This document shows, in pieces, positions 17,685 to 26,581 of a DNA stretch of 64,000 nucleotides. Both the position numbers and the translations under genes were made by a program. Numbering within the stretch: position 1 is the first letter of the stretch; each line of letters starts with the position of its first letter. Source of the stretch: Bradyrhizobium frederickii (GTDB taxonomy: Bacteria; Pseudomonadota; Alphaproteobacteria; Rhizobiales; Xanthobacteraceae); contig NZ_SPQS01000006.1 of assembly GCF_004570865.1 (NCBI RefSeq), forward strand, positions 334,484 through 398,483, written 5' to 3'. Below the pieces are notes generated by a model that was given only the letters and a program-made list of their open reading frames with translations, did not search any database and had not been told where the DNA came from.

Positions 17685-19463
17685 ATGGTCGATATTCCAT
17701 ATGAAGGGATCCGCAGCATCCCGCCTGCCGAAGTACCTGATGTCGAGCTCTACCATCCGCGGAGCTGGTGGACACGGTATGTCTTCTCGCAGGACGCCAA
17801 GGTGATCGCCATTCAGTATTCGCTGACGGCCTCGGCCATCGGGCTGGTGGCCCTGGTGCTGTCGTGGCTGATGCGGCTGCAACTGGGATTCCCCGGCACC
17901 TTCTCTTTCATCGATGCCAACCAGTACCTCCAGTTCATCACCATGCACGGCATGATCATGGTGATCTATCTGCTCACCGCGTTGTTCCTGGGCGGCTTCG
18001 GCAACTACCTGATCCCGCTGATGGTAGGCGCCCGGGACATGGTCTTCCCTTATGTGAACATGCTGAGCTACTGGGTCTACCTGCTCGCAGTCCTGGTGCT
18101 TGCCTCGACATTCTTCGTGCCCGGCGGCCCCACCGGCGCCGGCTGGACGTTATACCCGCCGCAAGCAATCCTCTCCGGAACGCCCGGGCAGGATTGGGGC
18201 ATCATTCTCATGATGTCGTCCCTGATCCTGTTCATCATCGGCTTCACCATGGGCGGGCTGAATTATGTGGTGACGGTGCTGCAGGCGCGCACCCGCGGCA
18301 TGACCTTGATGCGCCTGCCCCTGACGGTGTGGGGCATCTTCACGGCGACCGTCATGGCGTTGTTGGCATTCCCTGCACTCTTCGTTGCCTCGGTCATGCT
18401 GCTGCTAGACCGTCTCTTGGGAACCAGCTTCTTCATGCCCTCCCTCGTCGAGATGGGCACGCTTTCGAAATATGGTGGTGGCAGCCCGCTGCTCTTCCAG
18501 CACCTGTTCTGGTTCTTCGGCCACCCCGAGGTCTACATCGTCGCCCTGCCCGCCTTCGGCATCGTCTCCGATCTGATCAGCACGCATGCGCGCAAGAACA
18601 TCTTTGGCTATCGCATGATGGTCTGGGCGATCGTGGCCATCGGCGCGCTCAGCTTCGTCGTATGGGCGCACCACATGTATGTGAGCGGCATGTTCCCGCA
18701 ATTCGGGTACTTCTTCGCCACCACGACGCTCATCATCGCAATCCCCACCGCGATCAAGGTCTACAACTGGGTGCTGACCCTGTGGCGCGGCGACATTCAT
18801 CTCACGGTGCCGATGCTGTTCGCCCTCGGCTTCATCATCACCTTCGTGAACGGCGGGCTCACCGGCCTCTTCCTCGGCAACGTTGTCGTGGACGTGCCCC
18901 TCTCGGATACCATGTTCGTGGTCGCGCATTTCCACATGGTGATGGGCGTGGCGCCGATCATGGTCGTGCTCGGCGCGATCTATCATTGGTATCCAAAGGT
19001 CACGGGGCGGATGCTGAACGACGCCCTGGGCAAGTTTCACTTCTGGGTCACCTTCCTCGGCGCCTACCTGATCTTCTTCCCCATGCACTATCTTGGACTG
19101 CTCGGGGTCCCGCGCCGGTATTTCGAACTCGGAGATACGACGTTCATCCCGTCCTCGGCCCATTCACTAAACGCCTTCATCTCCGTGGTGGCCTTGACAG
19201 TCGGCTTCAGCCAGATGGTGTTCCTGTTCAACCTTGCCTGGAGCTTGTTCAAGGGTGAGGCCTCAGGCGGCAATCCGTGGCGGGCGACGACGCTGGAGTG
19301 GCAGACGCCGGAGACGCCCCCGGGGCACGGCAACTGGGGCAAGGAGCTGCCTGTCGTATACCGCTGGGCCTATGATTACAGTGTGCCCGGCGCCGCGGAG
19401 GACTTCATTCCGCAGAACCAGCCGCCACGCGCGACGCAGCTCATTCAGGGAGCCGCTTCGTGA
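17685..19463 (+). CDS. coxN: Cytochrome c oxidase subunit I (CoxN-like)
   Basis: This is the catalytic subunit of an aa3-type haem-copper oxidase, with about 12 membrane helices. Metal ligands are all present: haem a H88 and H417, CuB H280, H329 and H330, haem a3 H415, and the cross-linked tyrosine Y284 in HPEVY. The start at 17685 is preferred over an upstream ATG at 17661 because GAGGAGG lies six bases before it. The 592-residue length is slightly above standard aa3 subunits. The stop overlaps the next gene (GTGA), showing translational coupling. Confidence 0.93.
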   Translation: MVDIPYEGIRSIPPAEVPDVELYHPRSWWTRYVFSQDAKVIAIQYSLTASAIGLVALVLSWLMRLQLGFPGTFSFIDANQYLQFITMHGMIMVIYLLTALFLGGFGNYLIPLMVGARDMVFPYVNMLSYWVYLLAVLVLASTFFVPGGPTGAGWTLYPPQAILSGTPGQDWGIILMMSSLILFIIGFTMGGLNYVVTVLQARTRGMTLMRLPLTVWGIFTATVMALLAFPALFVASVMLLLDRLLGTSFFMPSLVEMGTLSKYGGGSPLLFQHLFWFFGHPEVYIVALPAFGIVSDLISTHARKNIFGYRMMVWAIVAIGALSFVVWAHHMYVSGMFPQFGYFFATTTLIIAIPTAIKVYNWVLTLWRGDIHLTVPMLFALGFIITFVNGGLTGLFLGNVVVDVPLSDTMFVVAHFHMVMGVAPIMVVLGAIYHWYPKVTGRMLNDALGKFHFWVTFLGAYLIFFPMHYLGLLGVPRRYFELGDTTFIPSSAHSLNAFISVVALTVGFSQMVFLFNLAWSLFKGEASGGNPWRATTLEWQTPETPPGHGNWGKELPVVYRWAYDYSVPGAAEDFIPQNQPPRATQLIQGAAS

Positions 19464-20164
19464 GCGCCGTCATCCTGTTCCTGGCTGTGCTTGTGGTGAT
19501 CGCCGGATGGTGGCTGTCGCAGCAGCGGCTGACGGCCAAGCCCTGGCTGGAAGAAGGCCCGGCCGGTGACTTCCCCGGCGGCGATGCCATGACCTGGCCG
19601 GCAGCGAAGCTCGGACTTGGCGTGTTTCTCGCTGTCGCGAGCGCATTATTCGTCCTCTTCATCAGCGCCTACTCGATGCGCATGAGCGTGGCGGACTGGC
19701 GGCCGCTGCCGGTACCACGGCTGCTGTGGGTCAACACGGGCGTCCTGGTCCTGAGCAGTGTCGCGCTGCAATGGTCTTACCTGGCCGCGCGCCGACACGA
19801 TGCTGAAGGCATCACGATCGGCCTACTCGCTGGCGGGGCATCTGCCGTGATCTTCCTCGCCGGACAGCTCCTGGCCTGGCAGCGGCTCGCGGCTGCCGGA
19901 TATCTCGTGGCGTCCAATCCGGCGAATTCGTTCTTCTACGTGTTGACCGCAGTGCACGGGCTGCATCTGACGGGCGGTCTGGTGGCCTTGGGCCGAACCT
20001 CAGCCAAGATGTGGCGCGGCGCCGAGATCGCCGACATGCGCTTGAGCGTGGAACTGTGCGCCATCTACTGGCACTTCCTGCTGTTGGTCTGGCTTGTCCT
20101 GCTCGGTCTCCTCACCGGCTGGACCGATGATTTCGTCAACATCTGCCGCCAATTGCTGAGCTAG
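19460..20164 (+). CDS. coxO: Haem-copper oxidase subunit III-like protein, first of two (CoxO-like)
   Basis: A 234-residue membrane protein with about seven hydrophobic segments. The C-terminal half shows the subunit III pattern (FFYVLTAVHGLHLTGGLVAL, then ELCAIYWHFLLLVWLVL), where the conserved glutamate-histidine pairs of COX3 lie. The N-terminal region diverges from classical subunit III. It starts at GTG 19460, overlapping the coxN stop by four bases. A second subunit III homologue follows directly, an arrangement also found in coxMNOP. Confidence 0.85.
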   Translation: MSAVILFLAVLVVIAGWWLSQQRLTAKPWLEEGPAGDFPGGDAMTWPAAKLGLGVFLAVASALFVLFISAYSMRMSVADWRPLPVPRLLWVNTGVLVLSSVALQWSYLAARRHDAEGITIGLLAGGASAVIFLAGQLLAWQRLAAAGYLVASNPANSFFYVLTAVHGLHLTGGLVALGRTSAKMWRGAEIADMRLSVELCAIYWHFLLLVWLVLLGLLTGWTDDFVNICRQLLS

Positions 20165-20178
20165 GGAGGCGAGACCCG

Positions 20179-20901
20179 ATGGCCGAGACCGTGCTGACAA
20201 ATCCGGGCCAATCGCCTGCGCGGCTTGAAGGCTGGCGCGGCATCGCCGCCGACTGGGCGTCCGATCAACGCGCCTTCAAGAACGTGTCCTGGGGCAAGGC
20301 CATGATGTGGATCTTCCTCCTCAGCGACACCTTCATCTTCAGTTGCTTCCTGCTCTCCTACATGACGGCGCGCATGTCGACGACCGTGCCGTGGCCGAAT
20401 CCCAGCGAAGTCTTCGCCCTCAATATCGGGGGCAACCACATCCCCCTGATCCTGATCGCCATCATGACCTTTGTCCTGATCAGCAGCAGCGGAACAATGG
20501 CGATGGCCGTCAATTTCGGCTACCGCCGCGATCGCGTGAGAACCGCAATCCTGATGCTGGTCACTGCGGCCTTCGGCGCAACCTTCGTCGGAATGCAGGC
20601 CTTCGAATGGACCAAGCTGATCATGGAGGGCGTCCGGCCCTGGGGCAATCCATGGGGTGCGCCGCAGTTTGGTGCGAGCTTCTTCATGATCACCGGATTC
20701 CACGGTACCCATGTGACGATCGGTGTGATCTTCCTGATTGCCATTGCGCGGAAGGTCCTTCGCGGCGATTTCGACGTCGAGAGGCGCGGCTTCTTCACGA
20801 GCCGCAAGGGGTACTACGAGATCGTCGAGATCATGGGCCTGTACTGGCACTTCGTCGATCTCGTTTGGGTGTTCATCTTCGCATTCTTCTATCTTTGGTG
20901 A
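20179..20901 (+). CDS. coxP: Haem-copper oxidase subunit III, second copy (CoxP-like)
   Basis: This 240-residue polytopic protein is more classical than its neighbour. It has an N-terminal helix with WIFLLSDTFIFSCFL, a central FVGMQAFEWTKLI segment, and the C-terminal GFHGTHVTIGVIFL and EIVEIMGLYWHFVDLVWVFIF regions that mark COX3. GGGAGG precedes the ATG by nine bases, 14 bases after the coxO stop. Having two different subunit III proteins suggests either a heteromeric complex or division of roles in assembly. Which one packs against subunit I cannot be read from sequence. Confidence 0.88.
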   Translation: MAETVLTNPGQSPARLEGWRGIAADWASDQRAFKNVSWGKAMMWIFLLSDTFIFSCFLLSYMTARMSTTVPWPNPSEVFALNIGGNHIPLILIAIMTFVLISSSGTMAMAVNFGYRRDRVRTAILMLVTAAFGATFVGMQAFEWTKLIMEGVRPWGNPWGAPQFGASFFMITGFHGTHVTIGVIFLIAIARKVLRGDFDVERRGFFTSRKGYYEIVEIMGLYWHFVDLVWVFIFAFFYLW

Positions 20902-20910
20902 GGTCGGCGC

Positions 20911-21303
20911 ATGACAAACGCGGCGGTACACATGGAAGGACAGCTCCACGCTCCGGCGCAGGGCGCAGTCGCAACGGGAGCCGTTCACGCCAAGGGGCAA
21001 CAGCACCCGATCAAGCTCTACCTCGTGGTCTGGGGCTGGTTGTTCGTCCTCAGCACGTGCTCCTATCTCGTCGACTACTTTGGCCTACATGGCTATCTGA
21101 GGTGGTCGCTGATCCTGCTGTTCATGGTGTTGAAGGCCGGCCTGATCGTCGCCGTCTTCATGCACATGGCCTGGGAGCGACTGGCCTTGGCCTATGCCAT
21201 CCTGCTGCCGCCGATCGCGGTATTGGTATTTGTGTCGATCATGGTGCTCGAATCCGAATACACGCACTTGCTTCGAGTCTTGTTCTTCGCAGCCCCGCCG
21301 TAG
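20911..21303 (+). CDS. Cytochrome c oxidase subunit IV-family protein
   Basis: A 130-residue protein with a 35-residue polar N-terminus and three membrane helices (about 37-56, 65-87 and 90-115). It matches the prokaryotic COX4 pattern (HPIKLYLVVWGWLFVLSTCSYLVDY, then LKAGLIVAVFMHMAWE). Subunit IV-like proteins stabilise the oxidase core. GAGG precedes the ATG, nine bases after the coxP stop. It is the last gene of the operon. Downstream lies a dispersed inverted repeat. Confidence 0.85.
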   Translation: MTNAAVHMEGQLHAPAQGAVATGAVHAKGQQHPIKLYLVVWGWLFVLSTCSYLVDYFGLHGYLRWSLILLFMVLKAGLIVAVFMHMAWERLALAYAILLPPIAVLVFVSIMVLESEYTHLLRVLFFAAPP

Positions 21304-21320
21304 CAGAACGCGAGGTTCCC

Positions 21321-21450
21321 ACTGTCATGCCCCGCGCAGGCGGGGCATCCAGTACTCCGCGGCGGAAGTTGGTTTTCACAATGTCCGCCGCGGAGTACTG
21401 GATCATCCGCCCCAGTGCGCAAGTGCGCACAAGGCGGATGATGACAGCGG
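21321..21450. repeat. Dispersed CTGTCAT...ATGACAG inverted repeat, copy C
   Basis: A roughly 130-base copy starting ACTGTCATGCCCCGC and ending GATGATGACAGCGG. It includes inverted CAGTACTCCGCGGCGG / CCGCCGCGGAGTACTG arms and a GTGCGC-AA-GTGCGCAC segment. It lies between the convergent cox operon and nadE and may serve as a bidirectional terminator. Confidence 0.8.
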
Positions 21451-21499
21451 AATGAGTAGCGAGATCGCCTGCCTCGCCCCCGCAAGCATCTTTGAAAGC

Positions 21500-23257
21500 T
21501 CACCCCTCGAACGCGTCGATCGACGCCTGGTTCCCGCGCGACACCAGCGTCTCGTCAGGCGCGGACACCCCCTCGCCCTTGTCGCGAAACCGGTTGGTGA
21601 TGGGATAGCGGCGGTCGCGGCCGAAGTTTCTGGGCGTGACCTTCACGCCGGGCGCGGCCTGGCGGCGCTTGTATTCGGCGACGTTGAGCAGATGGTCGAT
21701 GCGCGTGACGGTCTCGCGGTCGAAGCCGGCGGCGATGATCTGGTCCAGCGGCTCTTCGCGCTCGACCAGGCGCTCCAGGATGGCGTCGAGCACGTCATAG
21801 GGCGGCAGAGAATCCTGGTCGGTCTGGTTCTCGCGCAGCTCCGCGGTCGGCGGCCGCGTGATGATGTCGGGCGGGATCACCTCGCCGGCGGGCCCGAGCG
21901 CGCCGTCAGGCTTCCAGCTGTTGCGCAAGCTTGCCAGCCGAAACACCTGCGTCTTGTAGATATCCTTGATCGGATTGAAGCCGCCGTTCATGTCGCCATA
22001 GAGCGTGGCGTAGCCGACCGACATCTCGGACTTGTTGCCTGTCGTCACCACCATCAGGCCGGTCTTATTGGAGATCGCCATCAGGAGCGTGCCGCGGGTG
22101 CGGGCCTGGAGATTCTCCTCGGTGATATCTGGCGGCAGATTCTTGAAGAGGCCCGAGAGGATGGTCTCGAACCCGCTGACGGCTTCCGCGATCGGCAGCA
22201 CCTCGTAGCGGATGCCGAGATGGCCGGCGAGCTCGCCGGCATCCGCAATCGAATGTGCCGCCGTGTAGCGATACGGCAGCATCACGCCATGCACCTGATC
22301 GACACCGAGCGCATCGACCGCGATAGCCGCGCACAGCGCGGAATCGATGCCGCCGGAAATGCCGAGCAGCACGCCGGGAAAGCCGTTCTTGCCGACATAG
22401 TCGCGCAGACCCAGCACGCAGGCGGCGTAATCGGCCTTGTCGCCCTCGGGCAGCGTCGCGATCGGCCCCGCGCAGCGCCAATCGTCGCCGTTGCGGGTGA
22501 AGCGCAGCGTGACGATGCTTTCCTCGAATGCCGGCAGTTGCGCCGCCAGCGAGAGATCGCCGTTGAGCGCGAAGGAGGCGCCGTCGAACACCAGCTCGTC
22601 CTGGCCGCCGACCTGGTTGAGATAGACCAGCGGCAGCCCGCTCTCGGTGACGCGTGCCACCGCGACCGACAGGCGCACGTCGTTCTTGTCGCAGGCGTAA
22701 GGCGAGCCGTTCGGAACCAGGATGATCTCGGCGCCGGTCTCGGCCAGCGTCTCGACCACGTTCTCGTAATCCTCGGACTCCTCCAGCCAGATGTCCTCGC
22801 AGATCGGCACGCCGATGCGCACGCCGCGCACGGTCACCGGACCAGCGGCGGGCCCACGCGAAAACAGCCGCTTCTCGTCGAACACGCCGTAATTCGGCAG
22901 GTTGCATTTGAAGCGCAAGCTGGCGATGCGGCCGCCGTCGAGCAGCGCGCAGGCATTGTAGAGCTTGCCCTCCTCGAGCCAAGGCGTGCCGACCAGCATC
23001 GCAGGCCCGCCATCGGCGGTCTCGCGCGCCAGAGCTTCGATCGCGGCGCGGCAGGCGGCCTGGAAAGACGGCTTCTGCACGAGGTCTTCCGGCGGATAGC
23101 CGGCGATGAACAATTCCGGAAACAGCACGAGATCGGCGCCGTCGGCGATCGCCTGCGCGCGCGCCGCCCGCGCCTTGGCGGCATTGCCCTCGATGTCGCC
23201 CATGGTCGGATTGAGCTGGGCGAGCGTGACCGCGAATGCGGCGAGACGTTCGGTCAT
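21500..23257 (-). CDS. nadE: Glutamine-dependent NAD+ synthetase
   Basis: This is the last step of NAD synthesis, in the cytoplasm. An N-terminal nitrilase-fold glutaminase with catalytic triad E48 (FPEL), K117 (RFK) and C153 (PICED) releases ammonia. The C-terminal synthetase domain has the ATP-pyrophosphatase loop SGGIDS (301-306). The 585-residue two-domain form is the glutamine-dependent type. It is divergent from nothing close by; dgkA follows upstream on the same strand 23 bases away, so it may be read from the class II DAHP synthase transcript. Confidence 0.95.
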   Translation of the reverse strand: MTERLAAFAVTLAQLNPTMGDIEGNAAKARAARAQAIADGADLVLFPELFIAGYPPEDLVQKPSFQAACRAAIEALARETADGGPAMLVGTPWLEEGKLYNACALLDGGRIASLRFKCNLPNYGVFDEKRLFSRGPAAGPVTVRGVRIGVPICEDIWLEESEDYENVVETLAETGAEIILVPNGSPYACDKNDVRLSVAVARVTESGLPLVYLNQVGGQDELVFDGASFALNGDLSLAAQLPAFEESIVTLRFTRNGDDWRCAGPIATLPEGDKADYAACVLGLRDYVGKNGFPGVLLGISGGIDSALCAAIAVDALGVDQVHGVMLPYRYTAAHSIADAGELAGHLGIRYEVLPIAEAVSGFETILSGLFKNLPPDITEENLQARTRGTLLMAISNKTGLMVVTTGNKSEMSVGYATLYGDMNGGFNPIKDIYKTQVFRLASLRNSWKPDGALGPAGEVIPPDIITRPPTAELRENQTDQDSLPPYDVLDAILERLVEREEPLDQIIAAGFDRETVTRIDHLLNVAEYKRRQAAPGVKVTPRNFGRDRRYPITNRFRDKGEGVSAPDETLVSRGNQASIDAFEG

Positions 23258-23280
23258 CGGGCGCCCTTATCCGTTCCTCG

Positions 23281-23634
23281 TTAGACGAAACCCAACCGCT
23301 CGACGATGGCGAAGATCCAGAACGCACCGGCCATCAGCAGCGCCACGCCGACCGCGGCCGAGCCCATGTCCTTGACCCGGCCGATCTGCTTGTCGTGATC
23401 CATGGTCAGGCGGTCGGCGAGCTTCTCGATCGCGGTGTTGAGGAGTTCGACGACCAGCACGAAGGCGACGGCGCAGACCAGCTCGGCGGCCCGCATCGCG
23501 GTCGCGGCGACGAACCAGGCGAGCGGCACCGACAGCAGGAGCGCAAACATCTCCTCGCGGACGGCCTGCTCCGATCGAAGCGCAAAAGCCAGACCGTTAC
23601 GGGAATTGATCGTGGCCTTCCAGATCCGCAGCAA
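23281..23634 (-). CDS. dgkA: Diacylglycerol kinase (DgkA type)
   Basis: A small trimeric membrane enzyme that phosphorylates diacylglycerol, recycling lipid released during glucan modification. The 117-residue protein has three helices and the DgkA signature ELLNTAIEKLADR (about 63-75) followed by KDMGSAAV (about 88-95). The only usable start is a TTG at 23634 (or the next CTG codon), four bases after the stop of the DAHP synthase gene. No ATG occurs before the core, and the frame closes about 30 codons upstream. Translation is therefore probably coupled to the upstream gene. Confidence 0.9.
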   Translation of the reverse strand: MLRIWKATINSRNGLAFALRSEQAVREEMFALLLSVPLAWFVAATAMRAAELVCAVAFVLVVELLNTAIEKLADRLTMDHDKQIGRVKDMGSAAVGVALLMAGAFWIFAIVERLGFV

Positions 23635-23638
23635 GGTT

Positions 23639-25027
23639 TTAGAGCCCCGCTGCGACCGGCATCGGCTGGGCCTTGCCGGCGCGCTCCTGCTTGAGCAGTT
23701 CTGCGATCAGGAAAGCCATGTCGATGGATTGCTCGGCGTTGAGGCGGGGATCGCAGACCGTGTGGTAGCGGTCGTTGAGGTCCTCGTCAGTGATCGCGCG
23801 GGCGCCGCCGAGGCATTCGGTGACGTCCTGGCCCGTCATTTCCAGATGCACGCCGCCGGCATGGGTGCCTTCGGCGGCATGGATCGCGAAGAACGATTTC
23901 ACCTCGGACAGGATGCGGTCGAAGGGGCGCGTCTTGTAGCCCGAGGTCGAGGTGATCGTATTGCCGTGCATGGGATCGCAGGACCAGACCACCACCCGGC
24001 CCTCGCGCTTAACGGCGCGGATCATGTTCGGCAGGTGCTCTCCGACCTTGTCCGAGCCGAAGCGGCCGATCAGCGTCAACCGGCCCGGCTCGTTGTCGGG
24101 GTTGAGCACGTCGATCAGCTTCAGGAGCTCGTCGGGCTTCAGCGACGGGCCGCACTTCAGCCCGATCGGGTTCTTGATGCCGCGGAAATATTCGATATGG
24201 CCGTGATCGAGCTGGCGGGTGCGGTCGCCGATCCAGATCATGTGGCCCGAGGTCGCGTACCAATCCCCGGTGGTGGAATCGACGCGGGTCATGGCCTGCT
24301 CGTAGCCGAGCAGCAATGCCTCGTGGCTGGTGTAGAAATCGGTGGCGCGCAGCTCCGGATGGCTCTCGAGATCGAGGCCGCAGGCGCGCATGAAGTTGAG
24401 CGCGTCCGAGATGCGGTCGGCCAGCTCCTTGTAGCGGCGGGACTGCGGGGAATCCTTGAGGAAGCCCAGCATCCATTGATGCACGCTGCCGAGATTGGCG
24501 AAGCCGCCGGTGGCAAAGGCGCGCAGCAGATTCAGCGTCGCGGCCGACTGGCGATAGGCCATCAGCTGGCGCTGCGGATCGGGGACGCGCGCTTCCCTGG
24601 TGAAGGCGATGTCGTTGACGATGTCGCCGCGATAGCTCGGCAGCTCGACGCCATTCACCTTCTCGGTCGGCGACGAGCGCGGCTTGGCGAACTGCCCGGC
24701 GATGCGGCCGACCTTCACCACCGGCACGGCGCCGGCATAGGTCAAGACCACCGCCATCTGCAGCAGCACGCGGAAGAAGTCGCGGATATTGTTGGCGCCG
24801 TGCTCGGCAAAGCTCTCGGCGCAGTCGCCGCCCTGAAGCAGGAAGGCTTCGCCGGCCGCAACGCGCGCCAGCGCCTTCTTCAGGTTGCGGGCCTCGCCCG
24901 CGAACACCAGCGGCGGAAAGGTCGCAAGCTGCGCCTCGACGTCGGCCAGGGCCTTGGCGTCGGGGTAGTCGGGCACCTGTAGCACCGGCTTGCTGCGCCA
25001 GGACTCGGGCGTCCACCGCTCGGACAT
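23639..25027 (-). CDS. Class II 3-deoxy-7-phosphoheptulonate (DAHP) synthase
   Basis: First step of the shikimate pathway: phosphoenolpyruvate plus erythrose 4-phosphate. The 462-residue protein is the plant-like class II type, recognisable by [11 protein letters not shown] (with the metal-ligand cysteine), the [14 protein letters not shown] segment, and [10 protein letters not shown] near the C-terminus. The ATG at 25027 is chosen because GGAGAG lies ten bases before it and WTPESWR is the usual family beginning; the frame extends ten codons further up without support. It is followed by dgkA with a four-base gap. Confidence 0.93.
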   Translation of the reverse strand: MSERWTPESWRSKPVLQVPDYPDAKALADVEAQLATFPPLVFAGEARNLKKALARVAAGEAFLLQGGDCAESFAEHGANNIRDFFRVLLQMAVVLTYAGAVPVVKVGRIAGQFAKPRSSPTEKVNGVELPSYRGDIVNDIAFTREARVPDPQRQLMAYRQSAATLNLLRAFATGGFANLGSVHQWMLGFLKDSPQSRRYKELADRISDALNFMRACGLDLESHPELRATDFYTSHEALLLGYEQAMTRVDSTTGDWYATSGHMIWIGDRTRQLDHGHIEYFRGIKNPIGLKCGPSLKPDELLKLIDVLNPDNEPGRLTLIGRFGSDKVGEHLPNMIRAVKREGRVVVWSCDPMHGNTITSTSGYKTRPFDRILSEVKSFFAIHAAEGTHAGGVHLEMTGQDVTECLGGARAITDEDLNDRYHTVCDPRLNAEQSIDMAFLIAELLKQERAGKAQPMPVAAGL

Positions 25028-25208
25028 CGCAATCTCTCCGTGAAGCAAAAAGCACAACCTGATCTGGGGGTTGTGAGGGCCGCCTTATACACAGGCTGGC
25101 TCCGCCCCGCCAGTTGTAAATCCGTTTGGCATCGCAAGCCCTTGCGGGGAAAGCCAAATTCGCATTTGCTGGGAAAGCTTGAGGAAACTGGCGAAATAGC
25201 TCCTGGCC

Positions 25209-26105
25209 ATGGGCGCGGCATTGGACGACGTTTTCATCGACGAGATCAGCTTCCCGGCGACCGACGGGTATGGGCTCACCGGCACCCTGTTCCTGCCGCG
25301 GGGGGCCAAGCGCCACGCCGTGCTGATCAACTCGGCGACCGCGGTCCCGCGCAAAATCTATCGCGGCTTTGCTTCCTACCTCGCCCATCGCGGCTGCGCG
25401 GTGCTCACTTACGACTATCGCGGCATCGGCGATTCCCGGCTGCCGGCGATGGTCGGCTACAACCGGCCAAAGTCGCTGGTCGGCTTCAAGGCCTCGATGT
25501 CGGACTGGGCCGCGCTGGACGTCACCGCCGCGGTGCGCTGGATGCGCGAGCGGTACAATACGCTGCCGCTCGCCTATATCGGTCATTCCTTCGGCGGCCA
25601 GGCGCTCGGGCTGATCGCGAACAATACCGACATCTCTCGTGCTGCCTTGGTGGCCTCGCAGGCCGCGACCTGGCGGCTGATGACCTCACCCGAGAAGTAC
25701 CGCGTCTTCGCGTTCATGAACCTCGTCGGCGTACCGCTGGTCCACGCGCTCGGCTATGCGCCGGGCTGGGCCGGAATCGGCGAGGATCTGCCCAAGGGGG
25801 TCTTCCTGCAATGGTCCGAGTGGGTCTCGAGCCCCCGTTATCTCTTCGATTCCAAGCTGCCGGCGCTGGACAATTTCACCAAGTTCAAGGGCGAGCTGCG
25901 GGCGCTGTGCTTTTCCGACGATCCCTGGGCGACGCGGCCCGCGGTCGAGCTGCTCACAAGCGGGTTCTCCGCGATCAAGCCGGAGGTGCTGACGGTGAAG
26001 CCGTCCGAGGTCGGCGCCAAGGCCATCGGCCATTTCGGCTTCTTCCGCCCCGAACACCGCGACACGCTGTGGCGCGGCGTCGCTGAATGGGTCCAGGGGG
26101 AGTGA
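25209..26105 (+). CDS. Alpha/beta hydrolase
   Basis: A 298-residue cytoplasmic alpha/beta hydrolase-fold protein. The nucleophile elbow is GHSFGGQ (about 126-132, nucleophile Ser128). Before it are the strand-forming TYDYRGIGDS segment and an oxyanion-side region near FLPRGAKRHAV. A histidine in IGHFGFFRPEH near the C-terminus is the likely base. It resembles uncharacterised YheT/serine aminopeptidase-like hydrolases of alphaproteobacteria. No signal peptide and no operon partner are seen, so the substrate is unknown. Confidence 0.82.
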   Translation: MGAALDDVFIDEISFPATDGYGLTGTLFLPRGAKRHAVLINSATAVPRKIYRGFASYLAHRGCAVLTYDYRGIGDSRLPAMVGYNRPKSLVGFKASMSDWAALDVTAAVRWMRERYNTLPLAYIGHSFGGQALGLIANNTDISRAALVASQAATWRLMTSPEKYRVFAFMNLVGVPLVHALGYAPGWAGIGEDLPKGVFLQWSEWVSSPRYLFDSKLPALDNFTKFKGELRALCFSDDPWATRPAVELLTSGFSAIKPEVLTVKPSEVGAKAIGHFGFFRPEHRDTLWRGVAEWVQGE

Positions 26106-26112
26106 GACGGCG

Positions 26113-26376
26113 TCAGCGAATGATGGTCGTGAGAGACGAGTAGCGCCTGTTCGGTCTTGCATCGCTCGGCGCGAATTGTGCGAACGCTTCGCTGACGCGG
26201 ACCGCCGGCGGCGTGTCGCTCGCAAACCGAAACTCCTTCGGCCGCGGCGCATAGAAGCTGGCGCGGTAATAAGCGTCGTCGAAGCGCGCCTCGCCGACCC
26301 CGAACAATGCGTCACAGACCAGCAGGAGCGCGTAGACTCCCGCGACGGCTGCGACGATCTCCCTGAGAATTGACAT
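26113..26376 (-). CDS. Small membrane-anchored protein of unknown function
   Basis: This 87-residue protein has one N-terminal hydrophobic segment (about residues 5-24, MSILREIVAAVAGVYALLLVC) that could be a signal anchor. The remaining part is polar, charged and predicted periplasmic, with aromatic residues (DDAYYRASFYAPRPKEF). It is convergent with the alpha/beta hydrolase (stop codons eight bases apart). No family is recognised. The ATG at 26376 has GGGC-type purines upstream only weakly spaced, so the call rests on the frame and topology. Confidence 0.55.
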   Translation of the reverse strand: MSILREIVAAVAGVYALLLVCDALFGVGEARFDDAYYRASFYAPRPKEFRFASDTPPAVRVSEAFAQFAPSDARPNRRYSSLTTIIR

Positions 26377-26503
26377 GCCGATAGCCCTGCCCTTTTGCGG
26401 GCAGGATGCAGACCGGTTCCAAAGACCTGGTTTAAAGCGCCGGGCTTGTTGTCCGCAGCGTTTGCCGCCGTTGAACGGATTGCAGACAATTTGATCGATC
26501 TCG

Positions 26504-26539
26504 CAAAAAGAGCCCGCCGGATCGGACGATCGGGCGGGC
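26504..26539 (-). terminator. Rho-independent terminator after the yqhA operon
   Basis: On the minus strand a GCCCGCC / GGCGGGC stem (26533-26539 with 26512-26518) with an internal self-complementary CGATCG/CGATC region is followed by TCTTTTTGC. It lies 43 bases after the yqhA stop, at the end of the terB-like to yqhA operon. Confidence 0.75.
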
Positions 26540-26581
26540 CCCTGGACTGGCCGCTCGGGAGGCCTCAGGCGGCCAGGTCCG

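Noticed and set aside
21194..23284. 696-codon open frame on the plus strand
   Set aside because: Antisense to nadE, with no ribosome site and no recognisable domain.
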